Origin: Chitinophagia bacterium
GTDB lineage: Bacteria; Bacteroidota; Bacteroidia; Chitinophagales; Chitinophagaceae
DNA length: 7,855 nt
Reading direction: 5' to 3'
Assembly: GCA_010027295.1 (NCBI GenBank)
Contig: RGVM01000106.1
Coordinates: 1 to 7,855, forward strand
The notes under the pieces are model-generated. The model was given only the letters and a program-made list of their open reading frames with translations. It did not search any database and was not told the DNA's origin. The translations under genes and the position numbers were made by a program. Each line of letters begins with the position of its first letter. Positions within the stretch are counted from its first letter, which is position 1. Shown piece by piece: positions 7,847 to 7,855 of this stretch.

Positions 7847-7855
7847 ATGTCATTC
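7847..7855 (+). CDS. Possible start of a further gene (cut by window edge)
   Basis: An ATG at 7847-7849 opens a frame (ATG TCA TTC) that runs off the end. It is 70 bp after the M16 stop, on the same strand. Only three codons are visible, so neither reality nor product can be judged. The 70 bp between holds no clear terminator or promoter. Confidence 0.2.

Overview
This 7.9-kb window looks like a chromosomal segment of a fairly GC-rich (about 60%) member of the Bacteroidota. The reasons are the two TAnnTTTG-type (-7) promoter motifs in the divergent intergenic region (TACCTTTG and TAATTTTG), the lack of Shine-Dalgarno sequences before the main genes, a FecA-like TonB-dependent receptor, a DTG aspartyl protease with a PDZ domain, and a PDDEXK_2/Rpn-type remnant. 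The futalosine menaquinone route implied by mqnC occurs in only part of this phylum. Genus and family cannot be fixed from the sequence alone.

Layout. (1) 1-496 holds no convincing gene but is packed with nested repeats: a perfect 99-bp direct duplication (1-99 and 297-395), an 18-bp tandem unit, degenerate 46-bp units, a strong 10-bp hairpin in each long copy, an inverted 17-bp piece of that hairpin, and seven exact GTGGCAC/GTGCCAC heptamers. It lies just 3' of mqnC. (2) 497-1624 (minus) is mqnC. (3) 1625-1765 is a divergent promoter region. (4) 1766-2962 (plus) is a secreted, two-lobed aspartyl protease with a C-terminal PDZ domain. (5) 3084-5339 (plus) is an intact FecA-like TonB-dependent outer-membrane receptor whose first start codon lies inside a predicted stem-loop. 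(6) 5305-6490 is a lower-GC insert-like stretch. It has a minus-strand DUF4160-DUF2442 gene pair whose end overlaps the receptor gene tail to tail, then a 5'-truncated PD-(D/E)XK (Rpn-like) gene. (7) 6538-7776 (plus) is an M16 zinc peptidase. The window ends at a possible start codon of another gene.

The genes do not form one obvious pathway. mqnC serves quinone synthesis. The protease and the receptor are both envelope proteins on the same strand, 121 bp apart, and might share transcription. The M16 peptidase is probably an independent housekeeping-type protease. The most unusual parts are the repeat array beside mqnC and the small DUF4160/DUF2442/Rpn-remnant island, which looks like an accessory hotspot.
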